Part shown: piece by piece, positions 38,101 through 46,513 of the stretch
Numbering within the stretch: position 1 is the first letter of the stretch
Layout of the letters: each line of letters starts with the position of its first letter
Notes under the pieces: model-generated
What the model was told of the DNA's origin: nothing
What the model saw: the letters and a program-made list of their open reading frames with translations, nothing else
The model's database searches: none
Assembly (NCBI RefSeq): GCF_002799155.1
Contig: NZ_NERD01000002.1
Location: 4,249,448-4,313,447 of the forward strand
Length of the DNA: 64,000 nt
Reading direction: 5' to 3'
Source: Stenotrophomonas maltophilia
Lineage (GTDB): Bacteria > Pseudomonadota > Gammaproteobacteria > Xanthomonadales > Xanthomonadaceae
Program-made: the position numbers and the translations under genes

Positions 38101-38840
38101 TGCTGCACGAAGCGATGGAGAACGTCGATTTCGCTGCCTGGAGTGACTGGAAGCCGGGTCTGGAAGCCCCTGAGGGCCAGGCCGAGGTGCTGCGCAAGGC
38201 GCTGCACGACGAAGGCTATGCCGATGCCGATCTGGACGATGGCGTGGCGGTGCTGGTGCCGCTGGTCGGCCACACGCTGACCGTGCCGCTGCCCGAAGGC
38301 GGCGCGCTGCACAGCCTGGGTGAAGGCGAGCGTCGCGCGGAAATCGACTTCCACTTCGCCATCGAACCGACCACGGTACCGGCGCTGCTGCAGGTGCTGC
38401 ATGCACATGGGGTTTCCAGCACGCGCCGCGGCTTCGGCCAGCGCCGCCGCCTGGAAGGGCTGATGACCGGCATGATCGACCTGACCTACGTGCGCGACGG
38501 GCGCTGGTACGTGCTCGACTACAAATCCAACCGCCTGCCCGGCTACAGCCCGGACCTGCTGGCCATTGCCATGCGCCACAGCGAGTACGACCTGCAGGCG
38601 CTGATCTATACCGTGGCCCTGCATCGCTGGCTGCGTTTCCGCCTGGGCGCGGCCTACGACTACGAACGCGACATGGGCGGCATCCGCTACCTGTTCTGCC
38701 GCGGCCTGGACGCTGCCGGCAACGGCGTGCATGTGGACCGTTTCCCGCTGGCGCTGGTTGATGCACTCGACGCATTGTTCGCCGGTGGAGAGCAGGCCCA
38801 GGCCGAACTGGCCGCACGTGCCCGCGGAGCCAGCGCATGA
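35160..38840 (+). CDS. recB: Exodeoxyribonuclease V beta subunit RecB
   Basis: A 1226-aa 3'-5' helicase and the only nuclease of RecBCD. The UvrD-type motor starts with Walker A EASAGTGKTFTL, then VTFTDAATQELRKRI, the DEFQDTDDRQW Walker B region, GDPKQAIYGFRGGD and TLHKSKGLEYPLVFLP. The C-terminal nuclease domain has GMIDLTYVRDGRWYVLDYKSNRL with the catalytic Asp-x-Lys near residue 1119. It overlaps recC and recD by 4 bp each. Confidence 0.97.
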   Translation: MSTAFADEETQRMAGDPYLALALDGIRLIEASAGTGKTFTLATLFTRLVVEQGLRIGQILAVTFTDAATQELRKRIRERLALAARLVDLEPAEGEAPDVQLTRDVLQRHLHGGIESADALKRRLQVAADEIDLASIFTIHGFCTRVLREHALESGHTFDPPELLASDRELLEELAADLWRVNANDAATLEPLTWLWPNPDALAADLRALLAAPPLHPLPQPVTLADPHPALQATAAELQEALREHGEQFFIDLCDAVDNKWINGVSYKLGWLHPLGRQLLGWAERADPRELLASERLPALLPEVLADKTNKKFADRTPSSPLQAPLARYVALLAERDAWLRGTALNFLHRLRDEATQRLQALKRTRRVQTYDDLIDGVALALEGPQRLALVKQLRAQYRIALVDEFQDTDDRQWGIFHSVFGDSPEVRELGLVPALFLIGDPKQAIYGFRGGDIHTYLKAKQLAQQAPVLDQNFRSRPAVLRALQALYDNGGEDAFLERDIQFEPVRPGGVRTDEDYQRDGHAAAALTLRVLRSGGDKAMSADASREAATQASVAAIHQTLVDARTGKAVLRGRPVQPGDIAVLVRSHREATLIQRALAAVGIPAVAAGRQSLFATSEARDLRALLLALLQPADEGRLRAALATVLLGQRASAIAAMEREGDLQRGFQAQLLHWRERWQRGGPFAVIADVCAAQGERLLALIDGERRLTNYLQLGELLQEASAQALGMHGLLDWLQGQMANADQDDEQQLLRLESDARRVQIITLHKSKGLEYPLVFLPFVGIDGGAPNTASHCTVHVGGQRQLHWKLDKDDAWAAASTQREREQRAEDARLLYVGLTRAEHALWIAVGDLAGLGKTRLAPLLGDLQALRAHADVHIDDSEAPVALPQLAAEVEGDLPAVRALTRRVPHDWWVYSFTQLAHADAGAGSDIEAAATELPAPAADEPAGPELPLEPALPEPAAAAEESTPVDPRFMGSRFGNVLHEAMENVDFAAWSDWKPGLEAPEGQAEVLRKALHDEGYADADLDDGVAVLVPLVGHTLTVPLPEGGALHSLGEGERRAEIDFHFAIEPTTVPALLQVLHAHGVSSTRRGFGQRRRLEGLMTGMIDLTYVRDGRWYVLDYKSNRLPGYSPDLLAIAMRHSEYDLQALIYTVALHRWLRFRLGAAYDYERDMGGIRYLFCRGLDAAGNGVHVDRFPLALVDALDALFAGGEQAQAELAARARGASA

Positions 38841-40717
38841 GCCTGCTGCAGGAGCTGTATCGCAACGGCCAGCTGCGCACTCTCGATCACGCACTGGCGA
38901 CCAGCCTGCAACGCTTGCGGCAGGACACCCCTGACAGCGTGGCACTGGCGGCTGCGCTCGCTTCGCTGGCGGTGTCGCAGGGCCACGCCGGGTTTGATCC
39001 GGCACAACCGCAGCGGTTGCTGGAAGGCGTGTCTGAGTGGCCTGCCGCGCAGGACTGGCTGGCACAGCTGCGCGCATCGCCGTGGGTGGCGACGCCGGAG
39101 CAGGCCGATGCCATCGCCGACGATGCGCCGCTGGTGCTGGAGAACGGCCTGCTCTACCTGCGCCGCTATCGCGAGTACGAGCGCCAGCTGGCGGCTGGGC
39201 TGCAGCGCATCGGCCGGCATCCGCTGCCGGCGCCGGACATGGCAGCGTTGGCGCCGTTGTTCGCGCAGCTGTTCCCGCAGGCACTGGGCGGCGAAGATCA
39301 CCAGGCACGCGCCGCCGGCGTGACCCTGCGCCATCCGCTGGCACTGGTCACCGGCGGCCCCGGCACCGGCAAGACCACCACCATCGCGCGCCTGTTGCTG
39401 CTGCTGGCCGCGCAGGCCCGGCACGCCGGCCAGCCGCTGCCCGAAGTGGCGCTGGCCGCGCCTACCGGTCGCGCCGCCGAACGCATGGCCGAGAGCCTGC
39501 GCGTGGCCGTGCAGCGCCTGCAGGAACAAGGACTGGACCCGGCGCTGTGCACGGCGCTGCCCAGTACCGGCACCACCCTGCATCGCCTGCTCGGCGTTAT
39601 TCCCGATTCACCGCGCTTCCGCCACCACGCCGACAATCCGCTGCCGGTGGACGTGGTGGTGGTCGACGAAGCCTCGATGATCGATCTGCCGATGATGGCC
39701 AAGCTGGTCGATGCGATCGCCAGCGGCACCCGGCTGATCCTGCTCGGCGACCCCGATCAGCTGCCGTCGGTCGAGGCCGGCGACGTGCTCAGCGCGATCC
39801 TGCGTGCCAGTGGCGATGGCATCGGCACCCGCGCCGACGATGCGCAGGCGCTGCACGGCCTGCTGGCGCCGTGCACCTTGCTGCCGCAGGCCGCGCCACG
39901 CGCCTTCGCCGGGCGCCGCGTGCAGCTGCAGCGCGGCTACCGGCAGAGCGATGCGCTGGACCTGGCCCCCTTGGCGCATGCCGTGCGCGAGGGCGACAGC
40001 AGCACCGTGCTGCAGCTGCTGCGCAGTGGTGACCTGGCCGGCGTGCATTTCCACGAAGGCGAAGCCGATCCGCTGCGCGGCCAGCGCGAGCACCTGCTGG
40101 GCCACTGGCGCGCACTGGCCGACGCCGCCGATCCGGTACGGGCCCTGCAGCAGGCCGGACGCCTGCGCGTGCTGACCGCCCTGCGCGAAGGCCCGCAGGG
40201 CGCGCGCGGGCTCAACAGCCGCATCGAACAGCTGCTGGCCGGCAACACCCCCGGCTACTTCCAGGGCCGCCTGCTGCTGGTCACCGAGAACAGCTACCGG
40301 CACCGCCTGTTCAATGGCGATATCGGCATCTGCCTGCGTGATGGCAGCGGCGCGATGGTGGCCTGGTTCCCAGGCGACAACGTCGACCAGCCGCGCGCGT
40401 TCCATCCGGCCGCACTGCCTGCGCACGAAAGTGCCTTCGCGATGACCGTGCACAAGGCACAGGGATCGGAATTCGACGAGGTGTGGTTGCAGTTGCCACG
40501 CCAGGACAGCCGCGTGCTGTCGCGCGAACTGGTCTACACCGGCATGACCCGCGCTCGCCAGGTCCTGCACGTGGCGGGCGGCGCTGACGTGCTGCAGGCC
40601 GCCCTGAAGCGCCACGCCAGCCGCCTCGGTGGCCTGGCCTGGCGGTTGGGCGCGGAAGCGGCGGCCGAAGCACCGACGCGCATCGAACAGCCTACGGTGC
40701 AGGGCTCGCTGTTCTGA
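38837..40717 (+). CDS. recD: Exodeoxyribonuclease V alpha subunit RecD
   Basis: A 626-aa 5'-3' helicase of the SF1B class. Walker A GGPGTGKT lies at 173-180. VVVDEASMIDLPMM is the Walker B region, and ILLGDPDQLPSVEAGDVL follows. The C-terminal motor has FAMTVHKAQGSEFDEVWL. It is coupled to recB through an ATGA overlap. Gene order recC-recB-recD, with no thyA or ptrA nearby, differs from enterobacteria. Two GGGTCRGA palindromes follow the stop codon. Confidence 0.97.
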   Translation: MSLLQELYRNGQLRTLDHALATSLQRLRQDTPDSVALAAALASLAVSQGHAGFDPAQPQRLLEGVSEWPAAQDWLAQLRASPWVATPEQADAIADDAPLVLENGLLYLRRYREYERQLAAGLQRIGRHPLPAPDMAALAPLFAQLFPQALGGEDHQARAAGVTLRHPLALVTGGPGTGKTTTIARLLLLLAAQARHAGQPLPEVALAAPTGRAAERMAESLRVAVQRLQEQGLDPALCTALPSTGTTLHRLLGVIPDSPRFRHHADNPLPVDVVVVDEASMIDLPMMAKLVDAIASGTRLILLGDPDQLPSVEAGDVLSAILRASGDGIGTRADDAQALHGLLAPCTLLPQAAPRAFAGRRVQLQRGYRQSDALDLAPLAHAVREGDSSTVLQLLRSGDLAGVHFHEGEADPLRGQREHLLGHWRALADAADPVRALQQAGRLRVLTALREGPQGARGLNSRIEQLLAGNTPGYFQGRLLLVTENSYRHRLFNGDIGICLRDGSGAMVAWFPGDNVDQPRAFHPAALPAHESAFAMTVHKAQGSEFDEVWLQLPRQDSRVLSRELVYTGMTRARQVLHVAGGADVLQAALKRHASRLGGLAWRLGAEAAAEAPTRIEQPTVQGSLF

Positions 40718-40720
40718 CAC

Positions 40721-40761
40721 GGGGTCGGATCCCGTTCCCAACGGGAACGGGCTCTGACCCC
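40721..40761. repeat. GGGTCRGA palindrome, copy 4
   Basis: GGGGTCGGATCCCGTTCCC / GGGAACGGGCTCTGACCCC hairpin, 3 bp after the recD stop codon. The stem has a single mismatch zone (GGATCC against GGCTCT). Confidence 0.85.
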
Positions 40762-40784
40762 CGTCGCCGAGGCACGCATGCTCC

Positions 40785-40819
40785 GGGTCAGAGCCATCCC
40801 TTCCGGAAGGGTCCGACCC
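40785..40819. repeat. GGGTCRGA palindrome, copy 5
   Basis: GGGTCAGAGCCATCCCTTCC / GGAAGGGTCCGACCC, 24 bp after copy 4 and 4 bp beyond the stop codon of the convergent hypothetical gene. The two copies form a repeat cluster in a convergent gap. Confidence 0.82.
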
Positions 40820-40823
40820 TGCG

Positions 40824-41222
40824 TCATTCAGCGATCAACACCAGCCCATCGGGGAATACGATCGCGGCTTCATCGGCGCTCACGTCGAAGAAGCCCACGC
40901 CGTGCTTTTCGGCCAGGTCCTGCACGCGGCCGTGCGCACGCTCGGCCACCGAGTACGCGAACGCACCGTAGATCACCTGACTACCGATGCTGTATTCGGT
41001 CACCTCGGCACGTTCGTCGTCGTCGTTGCTCAATGGGCCGTTCAACGGCGGGAATTCCTGCGCCATCTCCGCGAACCACGCCTGCAGTGCCGGACTGCTG
41101 ACTGCCGGGTCGTCGTACTCGTGGCGCTCGTTCCACTGCGTCTGCTTCTCGAACCAGGCGATGAAGGCCGCCGCCTCGCGCGGGGCCACACCGGCCTCGA
41201 ACACCATCATGTCGTAACTCAT
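40824..41222 (-). CDS. Conserved hypothetical protein, 132 aa
   Basis: Soluble acidic protein starting MSYDMMVFEAGVAPREAAAF at 41222; upstream codons fall in a repeat and are unlikely coding. Notable stretches are WFEKQTQWNERHEYDD, PALQAWFAEMAQEFPPLNG, YSIGSQVIYGAFAYSVAE and a C-terminal GVGFFDVSADEAAIVFP. I have the impression of a widespread uncharacterised family with this layout but know no function for it. It has no signal peptide or membrane helix. It is isolated between repeat copies at both ends. Confidence 0.8.
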   Translation of the reverse strand: MSYDMMVFEAGVAPREAAAFIAWFEKQTQWNERHEYDDPAVSSPALQAWFAEMAQEFPPLNGPLSNDDDERAEVTEYSIGSQVIYGAFAYSVAERAHGRVQDLAEKHGVGFFDVSADEAAIVFPDGLVLIAE

Positions 41223-41245
41223 TGAACCGTCCTGTTGCAGCGCCA

Positions 41246-41283
41246 GGGTCGGATCCCTCTCCGCAGGAGAGGGCTCTGACCCC
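41246..41283. repeat. GGGTCRGA palindrome, copy 6
   Basis: GGGTCGGATCCCTCTCC / GGAGAGGGCTCTGACCC hairpin with a GCA loop. It lies 23 bp upstream of the hypothetical gene's start codon and 33 bp after the FUSC stop codon, so it may end the efflux operon. Confidence 0.82.
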
Positions 41284-41316
41284 TGCGCGGAGTCTGTGGA
41301 CGCACAGGGTATCGCG

Positions 41317-43356
41317 CTACGGCTGTGCGGCCGCACTCATCGCCCACCCTGGCGCCAATGCCTTTGCTTCGGGGAACAGCGCGAAGCGCAGGCCGATCAG
41401 GCCCATCAGTGCTTCATCGCGGGCCTTGCAGGCGGCCACGCTGCCGACCCGGCCCAGCGAGGTATCCAGGCGCTCGCGCAGCGCCTCGGCCGCCACGATC
41501 GGCTTGCGCGCGGCGATCTGCCGGCGGTAATGCCCGGCGATCTCCTCAAGAATGTGCTCGACCGCTTCGCGGCTGCGCTCGGGCAGTTCCAGCCGGGCGC
41601 GGCGCAGCTGCAGGATGTTCAGTCCAATGCGCGCCTCGTTGAGCATGTCCACCGACGCGATGTCGCTGCCCTCCGGCGTCGCTGCCAGGCGCGGTGCGAG
41701 CAGGCCCAGCAGGTCGAGCATGCGCGCGGCGAAGCGCTGGCGGTCCTGTTGGCCACGTCCTTCGGCGGCCTCGGCCAGCGTGGTCCAGCCCTGCCGCACC
41801 AGGCGGCGTGCGGTCCACTCGGCACCGACCGAACGGAACAGGCGGGTCATCACCACCGCAAAGCCAATGCCGATGAACATTGCGATCGACGAATTGAGGA
41901 AGGTCTGGATGTTGGCGCTGTAGGTGTTCTGCAGGCTCAGCAGCGCCGCCAGATTCACCGTCAGCGGCAGTGCGAACAGCGCGCTCTTCGGATGGTGCAG
42001 CATCAGCCCCAGCGGCAGGAACGCCACCGCCAGCACCAGTGCCAGCAGGCCGAAATCGTGCACGGCCGGGAACACACCGAACAGGTACACGCCGGCCACC
42101 ACCGAGGCGACCATCGCCCACACCAGGAACGACACCATGCTCGGTGCCGGGTCATCCTGTGCGGCGAAGAATGCGGCAGTCACCGCAGCCATCATCGCGC
42201 CGTTGCCACCACCTTCCCAGCCCAGCGCGATCCACAGCACGCAGTAGCTCATCAGCGCCACGCCGGCACTGAGCGAGGAGAACAGCGCCATGCCGTAGTC
42301 GACGTGCTTGTCGGCGGCCGCGCGTTCGGTGCGGATGCGGTAGTGCGCGCGGTCCAGCGGCGCGGTGCCGTGGTCGATTGCGTGCTGCAGGGTGCGGCAG
42401 TCCTGCCACAGGTCCACCAGTTCCTCCAGGCGCAGCAGCAGGCTGGCCAGCTGCAGGTGCTGCAGGTCGCGGTCCACCTGCGGCTTCAGTGCGCTGATGC
42501 GCGCGCGCAGGCGGGCGTACTCGCTGGCGTTGGTCGGCCCGTCCAGCCAGTCATGGATATCGTCGACCAGTGCCGGCAGTCCTTCCGGCAGAGCCTGGCC
42601 ATCGCCGCGCAGCGCACTCAGGCGGTCGGCAATCGACGACAGCACCGGCAACAGCAGCAGCATGCGCTCGCGCAGGCGCTCCATCGACACCGCCGAACCG
42701 GCGTGGCGTGGATCATCGCGGCGCAGGAACTCGATCAGCGCCTCGAACTGCACCAGATCGGCGGCCAGCCGGTTGCGTGGCGCATGCGCGCGGCCACGTT
42801 CAAGGATCTGCCGGCACCACTGTGCGGCGTCCTCCATCCAGTTGCCGATGCGCGCGCGCAGCATCGGGCGTACCGAGGCCGGGAACAGCAGCGAGGCGAA
42901 CAGCACCGCCACCACCGTGCCGAGGATGATCTCCTCGCTGCGCGCCACCACCGTGTCGAAGATGGTTTCCGGCGAGGTCACCGCCGGGAAGCCGATGAAG
43001 GCGGTGGTATAGCCGGCCAGCAGGAACGCGTAGCCACGCGGTCCGCGGTTGAGCAGGGCCATGAACAGGCAGCCGGCCAGCCAGATCGACATGGCCGCGC
43101 TCAGTACCAGCGGCGTCTCCACCAGCGCCGGCAGCACCAGCAGGGTGGCCAGGCCGGCCACCAGGGTGCCGACGATGCGGTACACACCCTTGGCGCGGGT
43201 CGGGCCCAGCAGCGGCTGGCTGACGATGTACACCGTGCCCATCGCCCAGTACGGGCGCGACAGGTTGCCGGCCATGGCGATGTACAGCGCGGCCACCGCG
43301 GCCAGGTAGGTCTTGATCGAGAACAGCCAGGCCTGGCGGTCGCTGAGCGCGTTCAT
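41317..43356 (-). CDS. FUSC/AaeB-family inner-membrane efflux protein
   Basis: A 679-aa membrane protein with two blocks of about five to six helices, one at residues 12-165 and one at 350-500, separated by a large helical cytoplasmic region. This is the typical FUSC layout. It starts MNALSDRQAWLFSIKTYLAAVAALYIAMAG with the conserved SRPYWAMGTVYIVSQPLLGPTRAKGVYRIVGT motif. The family exports aromatic acids or fusaric acid. It is the last gene of a MarR-DUF1656-HlyD-OMF-FUSC operon and starts 3 bp after the OMF stop codon. Confidence 0.93.
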   Translation of the reverse strand: MNALSDRQAWLFSIKTYLAAVAALYIAMAGNLSRPYWAMGTVYIVSQPLLGPTRAKGVYRIVGTLVAGLATLLVLPALVETPLVLSAAMSIWLAGCLFMALLNRGPRGYAFLLAGYTTAFIGFPAVTSPETIFDTVVARSEEIILGTVVAVLFASLLFPASVRPMLRARIGNWMEDAAQWCRQILERGRAHAPRNRLAADLVQFEALIEFLRRDDPRHAGSAVSMERLRERMLLLLPVLSSIADRLSALRGDGQALPEGLPALVDDIHDWLDGPTNASEYARLRARISALKPQVDRDLQHLQLASLLLRLEELVDLWQDCRTLQHAIDHGTAPLDRAHYRIRTERAAADKHVDYGMALFSSLSAGVALMSYCVLWIALGWEGGGNGAMMAAVTAAFFAAQDDPAPSMVSFLVWAMVASVVAGVYLFGVFPAVHDFGLLALVLAVAFLPLGLMLHHPKSALFALPLTVNLAALLSLQNTYSANIQTFLNSSIAMFIGIGFAVVMTRLFRSVGAEWTARRLVRQGWTTLAEAAEGRGQQDRQRFAARMLDLLGLLAPRLAATPEGSDIASVDMLNEARIGLNILQLRRARLELPERSREAVEHILEEIAGHYRRQIAARKPIVAAEALRERLDTSLGRVGSVAACKARDEALMGLIGLRFALFPEAKALAPGWAMSAAAQP

Positions 43357-43359
43357 GGC

Positions 43360-44820
43360 TTACTTCGCTGCGGTCGAGGCGTTGGGCGCGGCGGCGCTGG
43401 CCTGCCAGCCACCACCCAGCACCAGGAACAGGTGGATCTGGTCGCGCGAGACCTGCGCTTCGGCGGCGGCCAGGGTGGCATCGCTGCTGGCCAGGCTGCG
43501 GTCGGCATCCAGGCTGGACAGGTACGGCGTGCGGCCGCCCTGGTACAGCCGGCGGTTCTGCCCGGCGGCCAGCGCGGCCTGTTCCTGCGCAGTGCGCAGC
43601 GACTGCAGCCGGCGCAGGTCCTGCGCGTAGCGGTCCAGCGCGGTCTGGGTCTCACGCAGCGCCTGCAGCACGGTGTGGTCGAACTCGGCCAGGGCCGCAT
43701 CGGCACCGGCTTCGGCGGCGTGTATGCGCGCATGCGTGCCCGACGACGGCAGCGTCCACGAGATCAGCGGGCCGATCGACCACTGTTGGGTCATCGGCGT
43801 GCCGAAGTCTTCGAGCAGGCCGGCGGCACCGAGCGAGGCACCCAGCCGGATGTCCGGGTACAGCTCGGCGGTGGCGACACCAATCCGCGCCGTGGCCGAG
43901 GCCAGCTTGCGCTCGGCCTGGCGCACGTCCGGGCGGCGCTGCAGCAGTGCGCGGCCATCACCGACCGGCAGCGGCTGCGCCAGGCTGGGCGCAGCCGCAC
44001 AGTCGATCACCCCGGCCGGCAGCTGGCCCGGGGTTTGCCCGAGCAGGGCGGCCAGCGAATAGGCGGCCGCCGAACGCTGCGCGCGCAGCGGCGGCAGTGC
44101 GGCTTCCAGCAGCGCCACCTGGGCATTGGCGCGGGCCAGCTCCGGCGGGGTGCCACGGCCAGCCGCGATCAGGCGCTGGGTGACCGTGCGGCTGCGCTGC
44201 TGCAACTGCAGGGAATGCTCGGCCACGTGCAGCTCGTGGTTGGCGTGGCAGATTTCCAGGTAGCTGTCGGCCACCTGCGCGACCACGCTGACCTGGGCCA
44301 GGTCACGTGCAGCGGCAACCGACTGCTCGTCGGCACGCGCCGCTTCGGCGCCGCGCTTGAGCTTGCCGAACAGGTCGAACTGGTAGCTGACCGCGAACTT
44401 GCCATCGGCCAGGTTGATCACCGGCAGCTCGTGCTCCTGCAGGAACGATTCGGCCGACAGCTGCGCGCGGCTGACGCCGGCCTCGGCCTCGTACTCGAAG
44501 CCACCGGCGTCCAGCGCCTGCTCGTACACCGCCGCCGCACGACGCAGGTGTGCATCGGCGGCCTTCAGTTCCACGTTGTCACGCAACGCCTGGGTGATCA
44601 GGCCGTCCAGCACCGGGTCGTTGTACAGCGACCACCAGCGGTCGGGCAGCGCCTGGTTGGCGGCCACCTGCGGGTTCTGCGTATCGATGAAGGCCGCATT
44701 GGCCTGCGGGCGCTTGAACGCCGAGCCTTCCGGCAAGGCGTAGTCCGGGCCGACGGTCCTGCACGCGGCCAGGCTGGCCAGCGCGACGATCAGGCCGAGA
44801 CGGGGCAGGGCGGCGTTCAC
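43360..44820 (-). CDS. Outer-membrane efflux lipoprotein (NodT/OprM type)
   Basis: A 486-aa TolC-like channel. A lipoprotein signal (MNAALPRLGLIVALASLAACRTVGPDY) gives a lipidated Cys20 followed by the usual CxxVGPDY motif. The two repeats of the outer-membrane-factor domain are visible: WWSLYNDPVLDGLITQALRDNVELKAADAHLRRA, and later RRPDVRQAERKLASATARIGVATAELYPDIRLGASLG. It overlaps the HlyD gene by 4 bp, so it is part of a complete tripartite pump in one operon. Confidence 0.94.
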   Translation of the reverse strand: MNAALPRLGLIVALASLAACRTVGPDYALPEGSAFKRPQANAAFIDTQNPQVAANQALPDRWWSLYNDPVLDGLITQALRDNVELKAADAHLRRAAAVYEQALDAGGFEYEAEAGVSRAQLSAESFLQEHELPVINLADGKFAVSYQFDLFGKLKRGAEAARADEQSVAAARDLAQVSVVAQVADSYLEICHANHELHVAEHSLQLQQRSRTVTQRLIAAGRGTPPELARANAQVALLEAALPPLRAQRSAAAYSLAALLGQTPGQLPAGVIDCAAAPSLAQPLPVGDGRALLQRRPDVRQAERKLASATARIGVATAELYPDIRLGASLGAAGLLEDFGTPMTQQWSIGPLISWTLPSSGTHARIHAAEAGADAALAEFDHTVLQALRETQTALDRYAQDLRRLQSLRTAQEQAALAAGQNRRLYQGGRTPYLSSLDADRSLASSDATLAAAEAQVSRDQIHLFLVLGGGWQASAAAPNASTAAK

Positions 44821-45734
44821 AGGCCCGCCTGTGTCGGCGCGGTGCCGGCCTTGTCGTTGTGCGGGTGCTGGGCGGTGTCCACGGTCACCGTGGCGGTGCG
44901 CCCGGCGATCAGCTCGACGCCCTTGGGCACCTCGTCGATGGCGATGCGCACCGGGATGCGCTGCGCCAGCCGCACCCAGTCGAAGGCCGGGGTCACGTTC
45001 GGCAGCAGGGTGCTGCCATTGCTGCGGTAGCGGTCCTCGATACCGGCGGCGATGCTCTCCACATGGCCGCGCAGCGGGGTCGATTCGCCCATCAGGCGGA
45101 TGTCCACGCGCTGCCCCGGCGCCACGCCGCGCAGGCGGGTTTCCTCGAAGTAGCCATCAATGCGGAACGAGCCGGTATCCAGCAGCGCCAGCACCGGCTT
45201 GCCGGCCACCACGTAGTCGCCCACCCGCATGGTGCGGTCATTGACCCGGCCATCGGCCGGTGCGCGCACCTCGGTGCGGCCCAGGTTGAGCTCGGCCAGG
45301 TCGACCGCGGCCTGTGCGGTGGCCAGCGCAGCCTGTGCGGCCTGCAGCTTGGCGCGGCGCACTTCGGCGTCCTCGGCGGCAACCAGGTCCTGCAGGCTGC
45401 GGTCACGGCCGATCTCGCGGCGCAGCTGCGCCACCGAGGCCTGGCGCTCGCCCAGGCTGGCGCGGGCCTGCTCCAGCGCAATGCGGTAGCGGGCGCGGTC
45501 GACCACGAACAGCAGGTCGCCCTTCTTCACCGCCTGGTTGTCGGCCACGCTCACCGTTTCCACCAGCCCGGACACGTCCGGCGCCACCTGCACCACGTCG
45601 GCGCCGACATGAGCATCGCGGGTCCACGGCTCATCCATGTAATAGACCCATAGCTGGCGCAGTACCAGCAGGGCGACGATCACGGCTGCGCTGGTGAGCA
45701 GCACCGGCAGGGTCTTCTTCACGATCTTGTTCAC
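44817..45734 (-). CDS. HlyD/AaeA-family periplasmic adaptor
   Basis: A 305-aa membrane-fusion protein linking the FUSC pump to the outer-membrane channel. I chose the GTG at 45734 (VNKIVKKTLPVLLTSAAVIVALLVL), which places an N-terminal transmembrane helix first and overlaps the DUF1656 stop by 4 bp. Lipoyl-like motifs are VQVAPDVSGLVETVSVADNQAVKKGDLLF and TEVRAPADGRVNDRTMRVGDYV. The helical hairpin lies between them. Confidence 0.92.
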   Translation of the reverse strand: MNKIVKKTLPVLLTSAAVIVALLVLRQLWVYYMDEPWTRDAHVGADVVQVAPDVSGLVETVSVADNQAVKKGDLLFVVDRARYRIALEQARASLGERQASVAQLRREIGRDRSLQDLVAAEDAEVRRAKLQAAQAALATAQAAVDLAELNLGRTEVRAPADGRVNDRTMRVGDYVVAGKPVLALLDTGSFRIDGYFEETRLRGVAPGQRVDIRLMGESTPLRGHVESIAAGIEDRYRSNGSTLLPNVTPAFDWVRLAQRIPVRIAIDEVPKGVELIAGRTATVTVDTAQHPHNDKAGTAPTQAGL

Positions 45735-45940
45735 GATTGCATCCAACGCAGGAGGTGGAACAGCAGGCCCAGCACGATTCCGTACAGCGCCAGGTTGAAC
45801 AGCGCCGGGTGCCATACATGGCGATAGGCGCCGGCACGCTGCAGCAGCGCGTGCAGGCCGCTGTTGACCAGGTAGGCCAGCAGCATCAACCCGAGCAGGG
45901 TCGGGACGAACACTCCGTGGAGACTGAATTCACCGGGCAT
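45731..45940 (-). CDS. DUF1656 small membrane protein (AaeX-like)
   Basis: A 69-aa protein with two hydrophobic helices (VPTLLGLMLLAYLVNSGLHALL and LFNLALYGIVLGLLFHLLRW). It starts MPGEFSLHGVFVPTLL at 45940, the usual DUF1656 beginning. Members always accompany HlyD and FUSC genes, as AaeX does in E. coli; the exact function is unknown. Upstream codons are Pro-rich noise. It lies 109 bp downstream of marR. Confidence 0.9.
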   Translation of the reverse strand: MPGEFSLHGVFVPTLLGLMLLAYLVNSGLHALLQRAGAYRHVWHPALFNLALYGIVLGLLFHLLRWMQS

Positions 45941-46049
45941 CGGTAGGGGCGGGGGCGATGTGGGGGGAGGGGAGGAACAACAAAACAACAGCAACGGGCA
46001 AAAGCCGCTGGCGTGTGCACGGCAGCGGCGGTATTCGGGGGCAGCGGTC

Positions 46050-46505
46050 TTACGTGATGCGGTCGGCAGCCTCGGCCAGCAGGCGCCATGCCTTCAGCAC
46101 GGCGTGCAGTTCATCCATGGAAAGCTCGCCGAACACATCCTGGCGCAGGCCGATCAACTGGTCTTCCAGCTCGCTGACCAGCGCGTGTCCCGCGTCGGTC
46201 AGCCACAGCAGGTTGGCGCGGCGGTCGCTGGCGTCGCTCTCGCGGCGGACCAGGCCGCTGGCGCACAGCTTGTCCAGCAGGCGCACCAGCGAAGGCCCCT
46301 CCATGCCCAGTTGCTGGGCCAGCGCGACCTGGCGGATGCCACCACCGGAGCGGCCGATCATCAGCAGCGGCATGGTGCAGGCGGTGGAGATGCCGTAGCT
46401 GCCGAGCCGGCTGTCGGCCAGGCGCTGCCACTGCCGCCCTGCGTACAGCAGGCCGGAGCTGAGCTGCATCTGCAGCACGGTGCGCTCGTCGAGGGGTCGG
46501 TCCAT
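46050..46505 (-). CDS. MarR-family transcriptional regulator
   Basis: A 151-aa winged-helix regulator, starting MDRPLDERTVLQMQLSSGLL at 46505. A second in-frame ATG ten codons earlier (46535) is possible. The DNA-binding core is IRQVALAQQLGMEGPSLVRLLDKLCASGLVRRESDASDRRANLLWLT, with the typical DxRAN wing. It is the first gene of the efflux operon and probably represses it until a small phenolic ligand binds. A candidate operator overlaps its start region. Confidence 0.93.
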   Translation of the reverse strand: MDRPLDERTVLQMQLSSGLLYAGRQWQRLADSRLGSYGISTACTMPLLMIGRSGGGIRQVALAQQLGMEGPSLVRLLDKLCASGLVRRESDASDRRANLLWLTDAGHALVSELEDQLIGLRQDVFGELSMDELHAVLKAWRLLAEAADRIT

Positions 46506-46513
46506 AAGAGATA

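Noticed and set aside
31645..39344. Very long minus-strand open frames opposite recC, recB and recD (over 1000 codons)
   Set aside because: The plus-strand genes have all expected motifs. The opposite frames are low-complexity Gln/His/Arg-rich shadows.
41296..45030. 1244-codon plus-strand open frame across the efflux operon
   Set aside because: It runs through three minus-strand genes with strong family motifs, and its composition (Gln, Arg, His, Gly) is typical of antisense frames.
41317..46505. Assigning the efflux operon to the fusaric acid (FuaABC) or EmrCAB systems
   Set aside because: The linked regulator is MarR, not LysR, and the pump is FUSC rather than MFS. Family-level naming is safer.
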